Shown here one piece after another: positions 5,251 to 8,213 of a stretch of 8,213 nucleotides of DNA. Each line of letters starts with the position of its first letter. Position 1 is the stretch's first letter. The position numbers were made by a program, and so were the translations under genes. The notes under the pieces are model-generated. The model worked only from the letters and a program-made list of their open reading frames with translations. It was not told where the DNA came from and did not search any database. Source of the DNA: JBBKWG01 sp037968835. GTDB lineage: Bacteria > Pseudomonadota > Alphaproteobacteria > Rhodobacterales > Rhodobacteraceae. The DNA is taken from NCBI GenBank assembly GCA_037968835.1, contig JBBKWG010000124.1, positions 1-8,213 of the forward strand. The letters run 5' to 3'.

Positions 5251-6208
5251 CGAAAACGCCCTCGGGCATCTGCGACGACGATCCGACCAGATCGGGACCG
5301 CCGAGTTCGCCCATGAGTTCGAAAACGGCGGCTGCACTTTCGACATCGACCGGAGTTTCGCCCGGAATTCCGTCGCGATACCCCGCCTTGAGCGCCTCGA
5401 ATTCGGCTTCGCTGGACGCCGGCATGAGCGGACGCAGACGTTCCCAGGCGACATCATCCGTGGCAAGAAGATCCTTCGCCGCGCGCGAGGCAGCAACAAA
5501 TCCCGCCACCAGTTCGGGCTGGTCACGTAGCATCTCGCCCTTGAAGACATAGCCAAGAAGTGGCAACTCGGGATCAAGGCCAAGCGCCTCGGCGGCCTCG
5601 GCCACGGTGATCAGATCGGTCATGCCCGCGGCCCGCATGCGAGCCATGAAATGCCAGTAATTCACCGCCCCGTCGATTTCGCCATCAAGTCCCGATTTGT
5701 AGATCAGGGGCGGTGCGCCAAAGACCTGTTCCGTTTCGGTCTCTAGGTCCATTCCATGAAATTTCTCGGCATAGGCGCGCAGGATGATCCAGCTTTTGTC
5801 CAGCGGTCCGCCGGCGATTCCGATCTTTCCGCCCTTCAGATCGGCAAGGGTCTTTGCGGTGCTGCCAGCGGGTACCATAAGACCGCCCACGGCCTTGGAA
5901 TAGGGAACGAATACATAGTCCCTGCCCGCCGCGCGCTGACGTGCGACCCAGATCCAGTCCGAGACGATCACATCTGCCTCGCCACCCTGAAAGGCGACCT
6001 GCGAAGCCGAGCCGCCGCCCATACCCTGAACCGACATTTCGAAGCCATTCGCCGCATCCAATTCGTAGTGCTCGATGGTATCGAGTTCCCACATGACCGT
6101 GCCCGATTCCATCACCGCGACCCGAAGTCCCGGCGTTTCAGCGCGAAGCGGTCCGGCGATTGTCGTCACAGCCGAAAGTAACAACGCTATCAGGATCAGC
6201 CTTGCCAT
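5234..6208 (-). CDS. NitT/TauT-type ABC importer, periplasmic substrate-binding protein
   Basis: This 324-residue protein begins with a Sec signal peptide (MARLILIALLLSAVTTIAGP, likely cleaved after LRA at residue 23). The mature part resembles the NMT1/SsuA-like class II binding fold: GLRVAVME at the first strand, then GMGGGSASQVAFQGGEADV, VGGLMVPAGS and KTLADLKGGKIGIAGGPLDK, the hinge and ligand-loop pattern of nitrate/sulfonate/thiamine-precursor binding proteins. The ATG at 6208 has GGGAG 6 nt upstream. The longer open frame to 6382 has no such signals. It is followed directly by its permease and ATPase, making a complete importer. Its position behind the PQQ-associated binding protein suggests a role linked to PQQ/lanthanide metabolism, but the ligand cannot be told from sequence. 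Confidence 0.87.
   Translation of the reverse strand: MARLILIALLLSAVTTIAGPLRAETPGLRVAVMESGTVMWELDTIEHYELDAANGFEMSVQGMGGGSASQVAFQGGEADVIVSDWIWVARQRAAGRDYVFVPYSKAVGGLMVPAGSTAKTLADLKGGKIGIAGGPLDKSWIILRAYAEKFHGMDLETETEQVFGAPPLIYKSGLDGEIDGAVNYWHFMARMRAAGMTDLITVAEAAEALGLDPELPLLGYVFKGEMLRDQPELVAGFVAASRAAKDLLATDDVAWERLRPLMPASSEAEFEALKAGYRDGIPGETPVDVESAAAVFELMGELGGPDLVGSSSQMPEGVFVEAGG
5259..5263 (-). promoter_or_regulatory. Ribosome binding site supporting the permease TTG start
   Basis: The reverse strand reads GAGGG 8 nt before the TTG at 5250. The stronger-looking GGAGG nearer the binding-protein stop has no ATG, GTG or TTG in the permease frame at a suitable distance after it, so this site best decides the start. 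Confidence 0.45.
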
Positions 6209-6227
6209 CGTTTTCTCCCTTACCTTG

Positions 6228-6243
6228 CCGGCTTTTTCGCCGG
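6228..6243 (-). other. Small hairpin in the gap between the two binding-protein genes
   Basis: The 82-bp gap (6209-6290) contains CCGGC-GAAAAA-GCCGG on the transcribed strand, a 5-bp perfect stem with a 6-nt loop. It lies about 20 nt before the downstream start codon and ends close to its ribosome binding site. There is no T-run after it, so it is not a standard terminator; it could be an RNA processing or stabilising element, or have no role. Confidence 0.35.
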
Positions 6244-6290
6244 ATTTCCCGAACATTGGTCCATGCTGCGACCACCGGCAACGAGGTTGT

Positions 6291-7448
6291 TCATTGCTGG
6301 CACGCGCTTTCCGCCCTGTCCGCGCCCAATGTGTCCAATACATCGAATTGATGGTCGAACCCCTCGACCGGAGCAACCGCAATCACGGCGTTGGCGGTCG
6401 CCAGCAGAATCGGCTGGCGCAACTGACCGTCCCAGTCGCGGAAGTTCCCGCGCACGCCCTTGTAAAGATCGACCGACAGGTCCGGCGAGCGGAGGACTTC
6501 GTGCACGATCCGGCGCTCTGCGTTTCCTGCCTGCACAACGGCTTCGATGACAACCTTGACCGCCACCCAGGCGGCCCAGTCCCCTGCCGTCATGTCGCGG
6601 TCTGCCAGTCGCCGGAACCGCTGGTTTAGCTGCGGCGCGCCGTAGCGTTCGAAAGTCCAATGCCAGGCCCTGGGCATCAGGCCTTCGGAGCCGACCACCG
6701 GTCGAGGCGCATAGGTCGCAAATGGCACGTAACGGCCGAAATCGCCTTCCGCATCGACCAGCCAGACCACGTCGTGACCAACGCCGCCTGTAAGTAGCGC
6801 GATGTTGCTCTGGTCGCGGCGCCGGGGATCGTTGGTCAACTCGAACTCCCGGTCATCGACGATTTTCAGGCCGAACTTGGTAACGGATCGGCGCACGGAT
6901 TCTGACTCTTCGACGTCTACGTCGGTTTGACCGTGAAGGAGAAAAACGTCGCTCCAGCCCCTCGCCCGCAGATATTGCGCCAGAGCGTCGCTCAACATCG
7001 CATTCGATGGCGGCGTGTGCAGAAAGCCCGAAGCGCAATCTTTGCCCCGCCAACGGTCCGAGCGATCCCGGATGTTCACGAACAGATCGTCGGCCAGTTT
7101 CGCCGCAAGCGCCGACGCAATGCCGTCCGGCGGCAGGTCAAGCAAGATTGCCAGAGGTTGCGCTGCCTGAGCCGCGCGAAGGGCGTCGGTAAGCCCGTCT
7201 GGTGACACGATCATTTCGCTCAACTCGAAGGTTATCCCCAGCGCCCGTCCCAAAACACGCGCGTCGCGAAATCCCAGCCGGATCGCCTCGACTGGCCTTT
7301 TCCGGTCGCGCAGCGAGAGACCGGTATAAAGCGGTTGGGGCTCGTAATACGGATCGGCCTCGACGCCGAGATAAACGATGCGGGCCACATCCTGCGCCGC
7401 GACCGGACAGGCCAAAGCCAGGAAAAGCACGAGGATTCTAGCGATCAT
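6291..7448 (-). CDS. PQQ-dependent alcohol dehydrogenase system ABC substrate-binding protein (PedA1/LutA-like)
   Basis: This 385-residue exported protein has a signal peptide (MIARILVLFLALACPVAA, likely cleaved before Gln19) and a type I periplasmic-binding fold like branched-chain amino acid receptors. The opening 'VYLGVEADPYYEPQPLYTGL' and the central 'DCASGFLHTPPSNAMLSDAL' followed by 'LAQYLRARGW' match my recollection of the TIGR03863 family that sits beside PQQ-dependent dehydrogenases; its relatives are the binding proteins of the Ped and Lut transporters connected with lanthanide uptake. An acidic patch (DVDVEESES, about 176-184) could contact a metal, but this is speculation. The start overlaps the propeller stop by 11 bp and has no clear ribosome binding site, suggesting coupled translation. 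Its ATPase and permease are encoded convergently at 2355-3877. Confidence 0.88.
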   Translation of the reverse strand: MIARILVLFLALACPVAAQDVARIVYLGVEADPYYEPQPLYTGLSLRDRKRPVEAIRLGFRDARVLGRALGITFELSEMIVSPDGLTDALRAAQAAQPLAILLDLPPDGIASALAAKLADDLFVNIRDRSDRWRGKDCASGFLHTPPSNAMLSDALAQYLRARGWSDVFLLHGQTDVDVEESESVRRSVTKFGLKIVDDREFELTNDPRRRDQSNIALLTGGVGHDVVWLVDAEGDFGRYVPFATYAPRPVVGSEGLMPRAWHWTFERYGAPQLNQRFRRLADRDMTAGDWAAWVAVKVVIEAVVQAGNAERRIVHEVLRSPDLSVDLYKGVRGNFRDWDGQLRQPILLATANAVIAVAPVEGFDHQFDVLDTLGADRAESACQQ

Positions 7449-8213
7449 CGATCAGAATGTCATAGGGGACGCGACCGACCGGAATCGAGGTGATCGGCTT
7501 CAGCGTCGCGGTGTCGATCACGGTCACGTCGTCCGACAGCCCGTTTGCCACGAACAGGCGCGATTCGTCGGCGGTCAGCGCCAGACCCCACGCCCGCTGC
7601 CCCACGAGCACATAATCAATGACCTTGCGCTTTGGCACATCGACAACCGCGACATGGTTGGCGCGCCCGAGCGCGACATAGGCGCGTTGACCGTCACCAG
7701 TGATGATCAAATCCACCGGCGTCACTTGTTGGGGGCGAAATCCCGTCGGCAGGAACGGGATGTCTCCAACCAGTTTCAGCGTCGCCACGTCGATGATGTT
7801 GACGATGCCGGCAAGCTCTGCTGAAACCCAGAGTTCCTTGTCGTCGGGCGTCAGCGCGAAGCGGCGTGGCCGCGTGTCGACAAGTATGTCGGCGATCACC
7901 TCGCCCGCATCGAGGTCGATGACATGGACCAGATTCGCGGCTTCGGAGGCCACAAAGACAAGTCGTCCATCCGAAGTGACCTGAACCCCCTCGGGCTCTT
8001 CGCCTGTCAGAAATTCGGCAAGTAATTCTCCGGTCTCGACATCATAGACGGTGGCCGCCGCATCTTCTTCGTTGGAGACGATCAGCCGCCGCCCATCGGG
8101 ATGAAGATCGAACGTCTCGGGCGCCGGCACGCCACGGATGCGACCGACGAGTTCCAGCGACTCGGTGTCGTAAATGGCAATCATGTCGTCATCCGCACAG
8201 CCCACGAAAAACG
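7438..8213 (-). CDS. PQQ-dependent catabolism-associated YVTN beta-propeller protein (5' end off right edge)
   Basis: The gene enters from beyond the right edge; the frame is open to the last base (…FFVGCADDD), so the GTG at 8205 is internal and not a start. About 258 C-terminal residues are visible, holding six repeats of roughly 40 residues built on 'hhVSNEEDxxVxVhDxxTGExxxxhxxGxxPxxhxxxPDGR'. Clear examples are ELWVSAELAGIVNIIDVATL and RLFVANGLSDDVTVIDTATL. This fits the YVTN/TIGR03866 propeller family encoded with PQQ-dependent dehydrogenases and the PedA/LutA-type binding protein; the family is normally exported, so the missing part should carry a signal peptide and the first blade. One repeat has an insert (LPTGFRPQQVTPVD). 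It overlaps the next gene by 11 bp. A role in the periplasm with the transporter is inferred. Confidence 0.85.
   Translation of the reverse strand, partial: FFVGCADDDMIAIYDTESLELVGRIRGVPAPETFDLHPDGRRLIVSNEEDAAATVYDVETGELLAEFLTGEEPEGVQVTSDGRLVFVASEAANLVHVIDLDAGEVIADILVDTRPRRFALTPDDKELWVSAELAGIVNIIDVATLKLVGDIPFLPTGFRPQQVTPVDLIITGDGQRAYVALGRANHVAVVDVPKRKVIDYVLVGQRAWGLALTADESRLFVANGLSDDVTVIDTATLKPITSIPVGRVPYDILIDDR

Noticed and set aside
4976..5530. 184-codon plus-strand open frame opposite the permease and binding protein
   Set aside because: Antisense shadow with low-complexity Arg/Ser/Ala composition and no ribosome binding site or domain.
5251..5583. Upstream extension of the NitT/TauT permease frame
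   Set aside because: Arg/Ser-rich non-membrane sequence read through the binding-protein gene.
5234..6208. Possible XoxJ/MxaJ-type quinoprotein-associated binding protein
   Set aside because: The GGGSASQVAFQGGEADV and LKGGKIGIAGG pattern and the adjoining permease and ATPase point to a true NitT/TauT importer receptor; XoxJ/MxaJ normally lacks its own transporter.
6075..6629. 184-codon plus-strand open frame across the gap between the two binding proteins
   Set aside because: Antisense to both genes; no recognisable domain. The gap itself is too short to hold a gene of its own.
8203..8205. GTG at 8205 as the start of the propeller gene
   Set aside because: The frame is open upstream to the window edge, the GTG lies inside a propeller strand, and no signal peptide follows it.

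Overview
The window looks like chromosomal DNA of a GC-rich alphaproteobacterium, most likely from the Rhodobacterales (Paracoccus/Roseobacter-type). This is inferred from gene content, codon style and the five-step histidine route; no rRNA or other marker gene is present. Almost all of the DNA is coding. I see no insertion sequences, tRNAs or CRISPR.

Left part (1-2239): a histidine-utilisation (hut) locus. The 5' end of hutI (imidazolonepropionase) runs leftward out of the window. hutF (formimidoylglutamate deiminase) and hutC (GntR-family repressor) run rightward, with hutC starting at a TTG that overlaps the hutF stop. The AT-rich 72-bp gap between hutI and hutF holds two face-to-face promoter candidates and a HutC-like operator, so HutC probably controls both directions and its own synthesis.

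Right part (2355-8213): the PQQ-dependent-dehydrogenase-associated ABC system, related to Pseudomonas PedA1A2BC and Methylorubrum LutA/E/F, which have been linked to lanthanide uptake. It is split into two convergent units. The ATPase and an ABC-2-type permease are on the + strand (2355-3877). The matching substrate-binding protein and a YVTN/PQQ-associated beta-propeller protein are on the - strand (6291-8213, the propeller running off the right edge). Between them, downstream in the same - strand operon, lies a complete second ABC importer of NitT/TauT type: binding protein, permease and a short ATPase (3887-6208). Its substrate is unknown.

The - strand genes are tightly coupled: 11-bp, 17-bp and 4-bp overlaps, with only one real gap of 82 bp. 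The two units meet tail to tail with 9 bp between stop codons. A reasonable reading is one transport region serving a PQQ/lanthanide alcohol-oxidation pathway. The NitT/TauT module is the least understood part. The function of both transporters is inferred from family membership and context.
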